From Arachis hypogaea (taxonomy: Eukaryota > Streptophyta > Magnoliopsida > Fabales > Fabaceae), in NCBI RefSeq assembly GCF_003086295.3, contig NC_092040.1:5642001-5706000 (forward strand): a stretch of 64,000 nt of DNA. The letters are read 5' to 3'. The notes below the pieces were generated by a model. That model was not told the DNA's origin. It searched no databases and saw nothing but the letters and a program-made list of their open reading frames with translations. Made by a program: the position numbers and the translations under genes. Shown one piece after another: positions 46,060 through 57,273 of this stretch. The stretch's first letter is position 1; every line of letters begins with the position of its first letter.

Positions 46060-46515
46060 ATGGCACAACTTCCTCTTCCGAGGTCCTGTGTTGACAAATA
46101 CGCCTGGGTCACCACAGACGTGAAGGATACACCTTCGCAAATAACCTTAGAGGAGCTAACGGAGTTCCGCCTTTACGACCAACTGTGCGGGGGAGGTCCC
46201 GAGGAGGGACGCTATGAGGTGTTTGTCCCCGCCGACCACGAGCGTATATTCCAGCTTAACCTTAAGAATCCCCGTGTTGCCGACTGGATCTGGATGTATA
46301 AAGCCATGTTTACCTTCTTGGGTGTTCGCATCCCCTTCTCCGCTTTCCAAATGGCTCTCCTCAACCGGTGCGACGTGGCTCCGTCCGAGCTGCACCCGAA
46401 CAGTTGGGCCGCGATCCGGTGTTTTGAGATGGTTTGCAAATACCTAGATTTGCCAGCCTCTGTGGAGGTATTTCTATGGTTATTCGTCTTACTCAAGCCC
46501 TTAACCTATTCCAGG
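46060..46515 (+). CDS. Antisense ORF of the gypsy element (putative gypsy-type transposon domain)
   Basis: Runs opposite to pol, near the 3' LTR. From ATG at 46060 it encodes about 150 residues with VPADHERIFQL, DWIWMYKAMFTFLGVRIPF, QMALLNRCDVAPSELHPNSW and CKYLDLP, the pattern I know as the plant Putative gypsy type transposon family (Transposase_28). A good 5' UTR intron precedes it (donor CTTG/GTAAGT at 45825, acceptor CACTGTAG ending 46057). The frame ends in pol-derived sequence after 46515, so its C-terminus was lost in the same event that removed the integrase. Function unknown. Confidence 0.6.
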
Positions 46516-46519
46516 TATT

Positions 46520-48149
46520 TTTGTAGCAGGAGGTCCTTGGCTTGATACATACCGTTGATTTGGGAGGTGACGACCTGAGAGTCGTTGTTCACCTCTACCC
46601 TTGTTACCCCCACTTCTTTTGACAATAGCAGGCCACCGATTAGGGCCTCGTATTTCTCCTGGTTGTTGGAGACTGGGAACTCGAACTTGATGGACTGTCC
46701 GTATATTATCTTTGTCTGGATATCGAGGATTATCCCTCCACCTCCAGACGTTTGGTTGGAAGCTCCGTCAACGTGGAGTTTCCACTATGTGCCCGGGGTT
46801 TCGTGAGGGTCTCCCGTGACCTCCACAAGGAAGTCGGCTATGGCCTGGGCCTTGATTGCATGTCTGGGCTCATACTGCAGGTCGTATTAAGATAGCTCGA
46901 TTGCACAGGTCATCATCCGTCCAGCCAGGTCGGGTTTTTGCAAGACTTGACGTATCGCTTGGTCTGTTCTGACGACAACGCGATGACCTTGGAAGTATTG
47001 TCGTAGCCTTCGAGATGAGGTTAATAGCGCATATGCTAACTTTTCCAACTTACTGTATCTCATCTCTGACCCTTGTAGTGCTTTGCTAACAAAATATACC
47101 GGCTGTTGTGTTTTCCCTTCTTCCCGTATTAAGACGGCCGCCAGGGCTTCGTCGATTATAGCAAGGTACAGATACAACGCCTCAGAGTCCTTGGGTTTGC
47201 CGAGAACGGGGGGTGCCGACAATATTCTTTTGAAATGGTGGAATGCCTCTTCGCATGCTGGGGTCCACTCGAACGCTATTCCTTTTTTCATCAAGTTGAA
47301 GAATGGAAGGGCCTTAGCTGCCAACGCTCCGAGGAAGCGGGATAGGGCTGTAAGCCTTCCGGCTAGCCTCTGTACGTCCTTGACGCATCTTGGGCTCTTC
47401 ATTTGTAGAATTGTTTCGCTTTTCTCAAGATTGGCCTCCATTTCTCTCTGAGTTATCATAAATCCCTGGAACTTTCCGGCCTCCATGGCAAAGGCACACT
47501 TGAGAGGGTTAAGTATCATGTTGTGTCGCCGGAGGGACGCGAACACAGTCTCTAGGTCACCAATTAGGTCTTCCGACTTGCCAGTCTTTACCAGGATGTC
47601 GTCCACATACACCTCTACTGACTTCCCAATAAGTTCGCTGAAGACTTTGCTAATTAGCCTTTGGTAGGTTGCTCCCGCGTTCTTTAATTCGAACGACATT
47701 ACCTTGTAACAATAGGTGCCACTTGGTATTATAAACGCCGTTTTTTCTTTGTCTGGTCGGTGCATCGGGATATGGTTATAACCAGAGTATGCGTTCATGA
47801 AACTCAAAAAGCGATATCCCGCGGCCCCGTCTACTAGAGCATCAATGTTGGGGAGGGAGAAAGAGTCCTTAGGGCATACCTTGTTGAGGTCGGAGTAATC
47901 TACACACATCTTTCACTTCCTGTTTGCTTTCTTAACCAGGACTACGTTCGACAACCAGGTCGAGTAGTCTAGCTCTTGGATGAATCCAGCTTCTAACAAG
48001 TTGGCCGTCTGCTTTGCCACTTCGTTGGCTCTCTCCTGGGACATCTTCCTTCGTCTTTGGGCTACAGGCTTGGCCTCTGCCTTCACGGCCAAGTGGTGTG
48101 ACATGAACTGGGGCTCGATCTCCAGGCGAACAGATCGTTGTTTGCCCAT
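46520..48149 (-). pseudogene. Reverse transcriptase and RNase H of the gypsy pol, broken
   Basis: Begins with the palm-finger region (48149-47913, EAGFIQELDYSTWLSNVVLV), then a stop, then 46887-47909 with CVDYSDLNKVCPKDSF, the catalytic YVDDILVK and the connection domain. RNase H follows in broken form down to about 46520, where NGMYQAKDLLLQKY can be read on the minus strand. There the homology ends; the integrase that should follow is missing. Confidence 0.88.
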
Positions 48150-48973
48150 ATCATCTCCATGAAAGGCTCTTTCAAGTTGTGGGGGAGGTTTCTATTCACA
48201 AAGGTGAACTTATCTTCCGAGTCTCCGACCCTAAACTTTTCCAGGTCTCCTTCAGGCTCTGACTTTGGTTTGTCGTCAATCATGGCGTCCAGGTCGGCTA
48301 GGTAAACTCCGTATGTCTCTTTTGACTTCTTCCTCAGGGAGAAGCTGGCATTGTTGCATGCGACAGCCATTTTCAGATCTCCCCTGACGGATCCCACTGA
48401 CGCATCGTTGGCTACGAATTTCATTGTTAGCATCTTGGTACATATTACCACCCCGAACTCGTTGATCGTTATAAGGTTGTAAGCCGTGGAGTCTCTCAGA
48501 ACGACAAATTCTGCCAAGAGCGACCTTCTTCCTTGGCTTCCCCCTATAGACACCGGGAGGGAGATTATTCCATCAGGCTTGATGAAATTATCCCTTAAGC
48601 CGACCACACCGTGTTGGTGAGTTCTTAAGCCGGCTTCTCGGAGACACAGGGCGTCAAACACGTTTCGGAACATGATGTTTGAGTCGGCTCCGGTGTCGAC
48701 AAGGATTCGCCTAACTAAGCTAGTTCCCACTCTCGCTGTAATTACCGTGGGAGGGTTCTCCGGCAGGTCGTGGAACCATTGGTCCTCCGGTCTGAATGAC
48801 ATCGTTGGGGTTCTCCTGGGGGAAAGCCCTTGGCTGGCTGATGACATGGCCAGGACCTTAACATCCTTATTTGTTGCCGACTTAGACCTTGGTGCGACAT
48901 CCCTCTCGACTACGACGTTCACGATGGTGAGGCCACGGTCGTTGTCCTCTTCGGGCTCTTGCCTTGGCTTCAC
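48083..48973 (-). pseudogene. Protease region of the gypsy pol
   Basis: Open for 296 codons, with the retropepsin motif ILVDTGADSNIMF and downstream hydrophobic strand AEFVVLRDSTAYNLI. It continues toward the reverse transcriptase in another frame, so the pol frame is shifted near 48100-48150. Confidence 0.85.
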
Positions 48974-48976
48974 GGC

Positions 48977-50483
48977 TCAGCTCCTGTCATTGTCAGCTTG
49001 GTCGCGCTCTCGCCTCCTGGGTTCTCTAATGAGGTGGGAGAACTCCGCTAGCTTACGTTCCCTAATCGCCTGTTCCAGAGCGTCCTTCAAATCGAAGCAA
49101 TCTTGGGTTTTATGGCCGAAACCCTTCTGGTAGTCGCAGAAGAGGTTCTTGTTTCCTTCGGTCCTATCCTTGAGCTGGCGAGGCTTCGACAAGATGCCTT
49201 TATCGGCTATCTGTTGATACACCTCAACAATCGGGGCCATCAGGGGGGAGTAGTTAGTGAACTTCCCTACCCGGGAAAACGGCTTGAAGGTTTTAGGCGG
49301 CACTCCATCCTTGGAGTGCTCCTTAGGCCTTTCTCCATTGTCGGGCTGACAAGTAGGATGATAGGCGGGCTGCCGCTTGTTGGCTGCCACCACTTAGCTA
49401 ACTTCCTCGTCATTGATGTACTCTCTCGCCACATTCTGGATTTCTTGCATTGTCTACACAGGTTTGGTGGTGAGGTGTTTCCTGAAGTCTTCAATCAACA
49501 AACCATTTGTTAAACACAAGCTGGCCACCGAGTCGGTCAGGCCGTCAATCTCTAGGCATTCGTCATTGAACCTGTCCAGATACTTCCTAGCCGGTTCCTG
49601 CTTCTTTGTGTCACCCCCAGCAAGTTGATCGGGTGCTTAGCTTTGGCGATGCGCATGGTGATCTGAGCCAGAAAAGCGCCGGATATGTCTGCAAAGGTCG
49701 TCATAGAGCCTTTGGGGAGGGTGTTGAACCAGCGGATTGCCGGTCCTGCCAAGGTCACGGGGAAGGCGCGACATTTTTCTTCATCGCCCACACCTTCCAG
49801 ATTCATCCTGGCCTCAAAGGCCGTTAGATGTTCCTAAGGGGTCCTGAATTCCGTCGTATCTCATGTCCGTTGGCTTGTCGAAATGTTTCGGTAGCCGGAT
49901 TTCGAGAATGGAATGGTGGAAAGGGGTTGCCCTTATGATTACGAGGTGTCGTTGCCTTCTTGGTCTCTCCCTGCTATTTTCTCGGTTTTCCTCCTCTGTG
50001 TGTCTCACTGGAGGTCGAGTGTAGATTATGTGGTCTTGCCGTCTCCTCAGCACTTCCCTGCTTTTCCCCTGGCCCTCTGACTGGGTTCGGGGGGTCGTGA
50101 GCGCCTGGAGTGGTCCCTCCGGGGGCTTCTTCCTCTGGTTTCCCCCTCCGTTGAGGAGACCGGGAACGAGAGTGACCCGGACCGGGCTAGTAACGCTCTC
50201 TGTGTGCTAGCTCTCGCTCCAGGTTCTGCACCCTGTAGCACAGCTCCTGCATTATTCTTGCGCTGTCGCTCCTCGTTCCTCCAAAGGGACGCCTTTCCTG
50301 GGAGCGAGAGGGATGTTCGTCTCGCCGAGGAGGGAATCTTGTGCGTTCGCGGGAGGAAGCCAACGAGGCTACCCTATTGGCTTGGTGAACCAATTCCTCC
50401 ATACTCGGCTCGCCTCCATCTTTTGGTTCCACTGGTCCCAACAGAAAGTCCATTAAGGCCAGAGTCTCTACAGATGGTGCCAA
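48977..50483 (-). pseudogene. gag of the gypsy element, broken
   Basis: Pieces in different frames: an N-terminal part from 50483 (MAPSVETLALMDFLLGPVEP) with a coiled-coil end RVQNLERELAHRERY, a middle part around 49850-50050 (LPKHFDKPTDMRYDGIQDP), the gag core at 49552-49806 (CRAFPVTLAGPAIRWFNTL), and the C-terminal part 48977-49393 with a zinc-knuckle-like FCDYQKGFGHKTQDCFDL. Several stops and at least two frameshifts break it. Confidence 0.85.
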
Positions 50484-50928
50484 TGTTCAGTTGACCGGGT
50501 GCCAAACGGGTTGGATGAACGGAACGGACATGAGTGGTGAAGGGAATCTAGACCTAGGCTGCTGGTGAATGGATGTGCCACCGGGTTCGTGTCTGAAGGT
50601 GGATGGTTGGAGCCTCGCAAACTCCCGAGCTGTGGATGGTTGCAAAAGGGACTCTGACGCTCATGTTAGGATCCGTACAGATGGCAGTAAGAGTGAGGGT
50701 GTAGTGACGTACCTCGGGGAGGGGTAGGGCCCTCCCCTATATACTCTGTGTCTAGGACGGATCCCACAGGAGCAGACCCACCTTCCAGAAAGTTTCCTTT
50801 CCCCCAGCTGTCAGGTGTCTTGCTGGAGGGATGGAGATGTCGGGTTGGCCTTCTGATTCGGATTCGACGTGCTCGTCGGGTCGGCCATCCGAGCCGGAGC
50901 ATCGTGCCAATTGGGCCGGGCCGAAACA
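50484..50928 (-). repeat. 5' LTR of the gypsy element
   Basis: 445 bp, TG...CA. Directly inside it the minus strand reads TTGGCACCATCTGTAGAGAC, where the primer-binding site should be; I could not assign it to a tRNA. Confidence 0.88.
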
Positions 50929-51364
50929 ATACTCAAAGACTAGCATTTTTAAATATACTTTTAACCCATAATTTTAAATATTAATAGTTAAATAATAAAT
51001 TTGACCTTCTAGCATTCCTCAAATATAATTGCCTAAATTGGTAATGTAACAAAGATAGTAAATGAATAAAAGAAAATCAAAGATCACTATTCCATTCAAT
51101 TCCTCTCCCGATCCATCTCTATTTGCATTGCATCTCAAAATTTTCAAATCCAAACAATGCAAGTTTTGGTAATGTATTTCATTCCAGTCCATACCTCTCC
51201 TTCCATCAACCCAAAGAGATAGTTGTTGTAGACTTCAGAGTTCATATAGAAGTAGTACCATTTTATCAATTGTTGATATCAAATAAGAAACAGAAGCTCA
51301 GAATTTATGTACATTGAAAGCACTGCAAATTCAGAATAAAAATGAGTAAATGACCTCCTTCTTG
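50929..51364. other. Spacer between the gypsy element and the next gene
   Basis: AT-rich; starts with the ATAC target copy. The part near 51120-51364 is probably the 3' UTR of the minus-strand gene that ends at 51365. No other gene seen. Confidence 0.5.
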
Positions 51365-52510
51365 CTAAGAGGAAGCAGCAGCTGCGGCGGCTGCTTGTAT
51401 GGCTTTCTGCAATTCAGATTCCACATCACTCGCTACACTCTGTTTTGGTGGTGGCGGTGATGGTGGTTCTTTCTTCTCGTTAGATTCTCTAACACTCTTC
51501 TTGCTTCTCCAACGTTCAAACTCGCTAGACCCTGGACTAGAATGCTGCGAATGCGACACCTTCCTCCCACCGTTACCACCACCATTGCTTCTAACTCTGA
51601 TCTCATCCAACAACTGCTTCATCTCCCTATTCTCCTTCTCTGCATCCTCCAAGTCCTTCTTCATCCACAAACACATTTCCTTCAGCATCTGCAAATCCCT
51701 TCCCTTCTTATCATATTCATTCTCTTGCTTAGATTCCTCAACAACCCTCTCTAACCCAATCTTGTTTACTGTCAAATACGGCATCTTCAACCCCAAATCC
51801 TCTGGAAAGTTCACTCCCCAACGCATATTCAACAGAAGCCCCTTCGTCACAGGCATCACTGTCCTAGCCATAACCGCAACACCAGCTGAAACGCCGCGTC
51901 GTTCACCGTTTCTGTTGTTCCTCTTCTCACTCTCAGGAACAAACACAGTTCCAGGGGTATCATTAATACGATCATTGTGGTTGTTGTTGTCCCTGGCACC
52001 AAAAGGCTCCAGTTTCATCTCTTGCCAACCGGAAGAAGAACCATTACGATCGAGGGAAGCAGTGGCGAAATAGGGTTTGGTAGGTTCGGGAGGGGGAATA
52101 GCATCGGAGAAGACGGTTTTGTTGAGGGAGAAATGACCGAATTGGGGCTTGAGGTGGAGGAAGAAAGAGGGAAGAGGGGCGTAGGAAGGGGAGAGGGTGA
52201 AGCTGGCAGAGAACACCAGAGGGGAGTGGCGAGGGCACCCCATCAGCCCCAACCCGGATTTCAGGGAAAGAGAGAACGGGAGGGAAGCCGTGGCGGTGGA
52301 GGTGGCGGTGGGGAAGTAAGAGACCTTGAGGGACGGGCCTGACGGGAAGTTGGTGGAGAGCGAGAAGCAAAAGTCGGAACCCGAGGCGGTTGCGGAGGAG
52401 GAGGCGGTGATGGTAGAAAGGAATGGGTGGTTGAAGATGGTGATGGGTAACTTGGCCGTCATGTGGTGGTGGTTTTCATCTTGACCCTGAAACTTGAGGG
52501 ACAGCTTCAT
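51365..52510 (-). CDS. Plant-specific protein of unknown function, single exon
   Basis: 381 residues from the ATG at 52510, chosen because MKLSLKFQGQDENH looks like the conserved family start; the frame is open further up to 52708. The N-terminal half alternates short polar and hydrophobic strands rich in Ser, Phe and Leu (FPSGPSLKVSYFP, LPFSLSLKSGLGL, SPLVFSASFTLSPS, FFLHLKPQFGHFSL), which could be beta-strands of a barrel-like fold. The centre is charged and disordered-looking. About residues 270-320 are a likely coiled coil (QMLKEMCLWMKKDLEDAEKE), and the end is Ser/Pro-rich with an Ala run. I recall similar plant proteins without assigned function. It is divergently paired with the pyruvate kinase gene, 259 bp between start codons. 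Confidence 0.75.
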   Translation of the reverse strand: MKLSLKFQGQDENHHHMTAKLPITIFNHPFLSTITASSSATASGSDFCFSLSTNFPSGPSLKVSYFPTATSTATASLPFSLSLKSGLGLMGCPRHSPLVFSASFTLSPSYAPLPSFFLHLKPQFGHFSLNKTVFSDAIPPPEPTKPYFATASLDRNGSSSGWQEMKLEPFGARDNNNHNDRINDTPGTVFVPESEKRNNRNGERRGVSAGVAVMARTVMPVTKGLLLNMRWGVNFPEDLGLKMPYLTVNKIGLERVVEESKQENEYDKKGRDLQMLKEMCLWMKKDLEDAEKENREMKQLLDEIRVRSNGGGNGGRKVSHSQHSSPGSSEFERWRSKKSVRESNEKKEPPSPPPPKQSVASDVESELQKAIQAAAAAAASS

Positions 52511-52769
52511 GGTTGACTGAGCTGAGACCAAAAGAGTTAACGGTGAACCACAACCACCGTGCCGTTGGAGAGAGAAACTGAGAAAGATGATGAGGTTGGT
52601 GAGTATGGGCCTTACGGTTACGAATCTGGTATCAGGGGCAAAGAAGACTTTTCCTCTCGTAACAAACTGACACCGCAGCATATTCTCAGCAGGTTTCAAC
52701 CTTTCCAAGTTCCATCCCTCTCCCTCTCTGACTCGCTCACTGAATCACAAATTCCTCATCAAAATTCAA
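52511..52769. promoter_or_regulatory. Shared divergent promoter region
   Basis: 259 bp separate the start codons of the unknown-function gene (leftwards) and the pyruvate kinase gene (rightwards), so both promoters and 5' UTRs must sit here or overlap the coding ends. It is CT/GA-rich, with CTCTCCCTCTCTGAC near 52720. No TATA box is obvious on either strand. Confidence 0.5.
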
Positions 52770-55700
52770 ATGGGAAGTTTTATTAATCTTTCAACTTCCA
52801 TCTCCGTCTTCAAATCCGATCTGTGTTCTTCCAAACACATCGCCGACGTGGTGCTCCTTCACGCCAAGCCTCCAACAATATGGAAATCGCGACCACTCTG
52901 CCACCAACCCGCATCAATGAGCTTCACTCAAATTTCCTCCTCCAATGGCTTTCCACCTCTTGTTACGAATCAATTCCTCTCAATCATTCATTCACTTACT
53001 AAATCACCAACTAATTCATTTCCACTTATTTATTTTTTTAATAGGAAGACAGCGACAGGTCAAACTCTCCCTTTGAGGTTCTCCCTGCTGATTACGGTGT
53101 CCACGTGGGAGCGGTGACTTCCGATTCACGCAGGAAAACTAAGATAGTGTGCACGATAGGTCCCGCTACCAGCTCCCGTGACATGATATGGAAGCTTGCC
53201 GAAACTGGAATGAACGTGGCGCGATTGAATATGTCCCATGGGGACTATGCATCGCACCAGAAGACCATTGATTTCGTTAAAGAATACAATGCTCAGTTTC
53301 AAGACAATGTTATAGCTATCATGCTTGACACCAAGGTTATTGCTTTTTTGTGTATTGGATTTAGTTTTTGAATTTGGAACAAACCCTCAAACTGATTTTT
53401 GTTAGCAGGGTCCTGAAGTTAGGAGTGGGGATGTACCTCAGCCAATTTTACTCAAGGAAGGTCAAACATTCAATTTCACCATTAGGAGGGGTGTCTCCAC
53501 TGAAGACACTGTCAGTGTCAATTATGATGACTTTGTCAATGATGTTGAGGTTGGAGACATATTACTCGTTGATGGTAAGTCAAGTCCGGTTGCCTATTTC
53601 AATATGTCAGTGTTACTGCGTAGAAGATTATGATCTCATCAGGTTGTAATTTTAGGGGGAATGATGTCTCTTGCTGTTAAGTCAAAGACAAATGACTCTG
53701 TTAAATGTGAAGTGATTGATGGTGGAGAATTGAAATCTAGGCGTCATTTGAATGTCCGGGGAAAAAGTGCAACACTTCCTTCCATAACTGGTACAATTCA
53801 GTTGTTCTATTATTCACTTGTAGATACTCACAAGATGGATGCATTTCAAAATTTTATGTTGCTTTGCCATGTGCTTTAACATCAGAGAAGGATTGGGAAG
53901 ATATCAAGTTTGGGGTAGACAATCAAGTAGACTTTTATGCTGTCTCATTTGTCAAGGATGCAAGAGTGGTTCATGAGTTAAAAGACTACCTCAAAAGTAA
54001 TTTTTTCTTTTTCTTGCCTGTCTTATCTCCTGTCTCTAGGTGTGAGCATTTATGTGTATGCATTTTGTCTTTCTCTGCGTAGCATTGCTTCTCTTTATGA
54101 GCTAAATCACTGTTTAACCTTTTGTATAGGTCATAATGCTGATATACATGTGATTGTAAAAATTGAAAGTGCGGATTCTATACCAAATCTTCATTCAATA
54201 CTTTCAGCTTCAGATGGGGTTTGTTTCTTGAAGGCTGAACTTCCATTGTGGAGATTTCGTATCTTTAATAATATCTTCCGGATAAAAGGACTGAAATCTA
54301 TGTGATGTTGGAGATCATTTATTTGCCTGCACTTTTTATTTATTGTTTTTTTTTTGTCCATGTTGTTTGTGTGTGTAATATCTTCGATGATTTTTATTTT
54401 GTAGGCCATGGTTGCTCGTGGTGACCTTGGAGCTGAACTTCCAATTGAGGAAGTTCCTTTACTGCAGGTAAAAAGATGATATTTACGCCATTTTGCTCAA
54501 AGTTTGTGAGATGTACATTAGCTTTTCTGGATATTGTCTATGACAATAGTTATTGCTTTGTTGCATGATATATCTATTCAGAGATGCAGTGTTTAGTGGA
54601 AGTGGGAAAGCCTAATAAAATTAAACCAACTTCACTAGGTGTTACGAGTTTCAGTTTGTTCATGCTAATAGTTTTAGCCATTTGCTTCAATTAGGAAAGC
54701 CTTTCTGCTGCTGCTTGGAAGTTCTATATGGCTATATTTTGCTAGAATGACCACATTTTTCTCTTTTTATTGATTTAGGAAGTGAAGATTATGTTTATTT
54801 CTGATTTCCATGTTGTTCATTCCTATTTGCCAATAAAACAGGAGGATATCATAAGAAGATGTCATGGTATGCAAAAGCCGGTTATTGTGGCAACAAATAT
54901 GCTTGAAAGCATGATTGCTCATCCTACACCAACAAGGGCAGAAGTGTCAGACATTGCAATTGCTGTAAGAGAAGGTACAGATGCCATCATGCTTTCTGGA
55001 GAAACTGCTCATGGAAAGTGAGTGTGCTATTCCTTTGTTGATCTTGGTTCCTTGATTTTTTTTGATTGGCTATTAGAACTTATTTCAATATTCATTTGTG
55101 AAGTGTAATGGTTGTAGAGACTAGGAAGGCAATACTAAAAGCTAAGCCCTGCCCTCGAATGTGAAAAATACCTTTGATGGCTACAAAACCATGCTTTTCA
55201 TCCAGTTTATATGTTTGTAGATTATGGAAATATTATAGAACTCCTTTCTGTATCAAGATTTTCCCCCCATAAGTCTTTAAAATTTTATGACAAGGTATTG
55301 CTCTTTGTCTTTTGTGCTGAACATTTTTCATTTGATGTACCTGTGTTGTCCAAAATTTTTAGTCTAATAATGTCTGTTTTAAGATGATTGCTGCTGTTTC
55401 AGATATCCATTGAAAGCTGTTAAAGTTATGCACTCGGTGGCTTTAAGGACTGAATCAAGTATTCAGAATAGTGAAGCTTATCCAGGAAACTTAAGTCCGC
55501 ATAAAGTATGTGCTTTCTTCGGGGGAAAAAAATTAGTCTCCTCGTAAATTATGTGTGCACAGTTGGAGCTTAGTTTCATATATTGTAGAAGATTTATTGC
55601 TATAGATTTTATCAATCATGTCCAAAAGTCTTAACTCTTAATTAATGTATGTTTAATTTTTTGCAGAGCCATATGGGAGAAATGTTTGCTTTCCACTCGA

Positions 55701-56572
55701 CAACTATGTCTAATACTCTTAATGCTCCTATCATTGTTTTTACCAGAACAGGATCCATGGCTATTCTTTTGAGCCATTATAGGCCTTACTCGACAATCTT
55801 TGCGTTCACAAATCAGTGAGTAATTACAGAATAGTAGCATGTGTATGTTGCTTTATTTAATTTTAATTTTTTGTCCCCATTTCAAATAGGTAAAATATAT
55901 GGACTTCATATATATACGTATAACCAGAGCTCATTTTTTGTTGAACTCTGCTGTTGCATTCATGATGTCCTTTCAGGAGTGATAGTAATTTTCAATGATT
56001 TTGAAAATAGAATGGTCAAGCATCTCTCTATCCTTGTTTCCCAATCTCAATTCTCAAGTACTGAACATATCATTCAGTCTAAGCGTTATATCATATTTTC
56101 ATTGTATGACAAATAAGGATAATATTTTGGTCCAGGTTTTATCTTGTATAATTTTCATCTGCCATGATATTCTTTTAGTGTTCAATCAATCTTGTTCAAT
56201 CCCCGATAAAATAATTATCTACTTATTGAGTATTTGGGGGGTTGCTGTTATTCATAGAGAACGGATTAAGCAGAGGTTGGCACTTTATCATGGGGTCATG
56301 CCCATATTCATGCAATTTTCAAATGATGCAGAGGAGACCTTCTCTAGAGCCATTAAGCTTCTCCTGGTGAGGAATATCTCCATCATTTGCACTCACATTT
56401 ATGTATGATAATTGATAGGTTTTCTTGCAAATGTTGCTGAAAAATCTCCATGTTTCAGAGTAAGGGTCATTTGCTCGAGGGACAGCATGTTACCCTTGTT
56501 CAAAGTGGAGCACAACCAATCTGGCGTGAGGAATCCACGCACCACATACAAGTTCGTAAGGTTCAAGGATAA
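52770..56572 (+). CDS. Plastidial pyruvate kinase, beta-type subunit (PKP3-like)
   Basis: Converts phosphoenolpyruvate and ADP to pyruvate and ATP in plastids, feeding fatty-acid synthesis. Twelve exons by eye: 52770-52961, 53045-53335, 53409-53574, 53656-53790, 53886-53996, 54130-54218, 54405-54467, 54842-55017, 55403-55505, 55667-55815, 56258-56366, 56459-56572, giving about 565 residues. Residues 1-64 resemble a transit peptide. The core starts [20 protein letters not shown] and includes [59 protein letters not shown] and [18 protein letters not shown], the active-site region. The ending [20 protein letters not shown] fits PKP3 better than PKP2. The first intron (52962-53044) uses a weak donor, CTT/GTTACG, the only one that keeps the frame. 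Confidence 0.92.
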
Positions 56573-57273
56573 GATTTTTCTTTGCAGGTTCTTTCGTTCT
56601 CAAGACTGGACAAAAAGTTTTGGCTATCTTGTAAGTTGTATCTAGTTCTGTTTACTTTGAATCATAGGTTATGCATATGTCAAATTTGTAGCCAGTAATA
56701 CAAGTTGCTTTATTCTGTTCTTTGTAAATGATCTAGAAAGAGCTGTGTACAGTACCAAATGGTTCAAACCTGAAATAATGCATGTACATTCAATTAGCCT
56801 AATTATAATGTATTAGAAGGCCCTTACGGAATTTCTCTCTTTTGAACTTTTTTATTGCCTTAATTAGTGGATTATCCATTGTTTGAAAGTCGAGTTCCAG
56901 ACATTAAGGACAAAAATTGAGATTATACATGTCACTACATCTTTAGCAATGGAACATATAAATGAGAAAGAAGGGAAGCTTTTGAGGACCCAAAAACACT
57001 CTATTGCCTCATAAAAGTTTAGTTTGTACACAACTATGGCTTCAAGAAAGTGAACTGAAAATCAGTAGGGTTCAATAAAAGAGCGAGTTCCCATTGTATT
57101 AGAGTCGGAGACTCGCGTGCTGATTAGAAGGGCTTCTCTTACTGCAAACAAGCAAAACTTTTCTTCCAGTAGCAAGTAGCAACTATAACCAAGGTTATAT
57201 AGACTAGTTTCTCCATTCTTTCTCTTATTAACATATATTGTTACCATTGCCTTTGAATTATGTCCCTGGAAAA
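56573..57273. other. Convergent 3' flanks of pyruvate kinase and the transporter
   Basis: 700 bp between the two stop codons; genes converge here. Presumably 3' UTRs of both. No other gene seen. Confidence 0.6.

Larger units (their letters stand above)
44935..50928 (-). mobile_element. Ty3/gypsy LTR retrotransposon, both LTRs, integrase missing
   Basis: About 6 kb, coding on the minus strand. LTRs are 44935-45397 (463 bp, 3' LTR) and 50484-50928 (445 bp, 5' LTR), both bounded by TG...CA; they differ at many sites plus a deletion of about 18 bp. ATAC flanks both ends (44931-44934 and 50929-50932). Order: gag, protease, reverse transcriptase, RNase H (all broken), then an abrupt junction near 46515 to an antisense ORF. 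No integrase is present. A G-rich tract, TTGGGGGC on the minus strand, abuts the 3' LTR as the polypurine tract. The antisense ORF next to the 3' LTR suggests the Tat lineage. Confidence 0.88.

Noticed and set aside
51399..52342. Plus-strand frames of 224 and 121 codons over the unknown-function gene
   Set aside because: Antisense to a single-exon gene whose minus-strand protein has a plausible start, coiled coil and family-like sequence; the plus-strand frames are low complexity.
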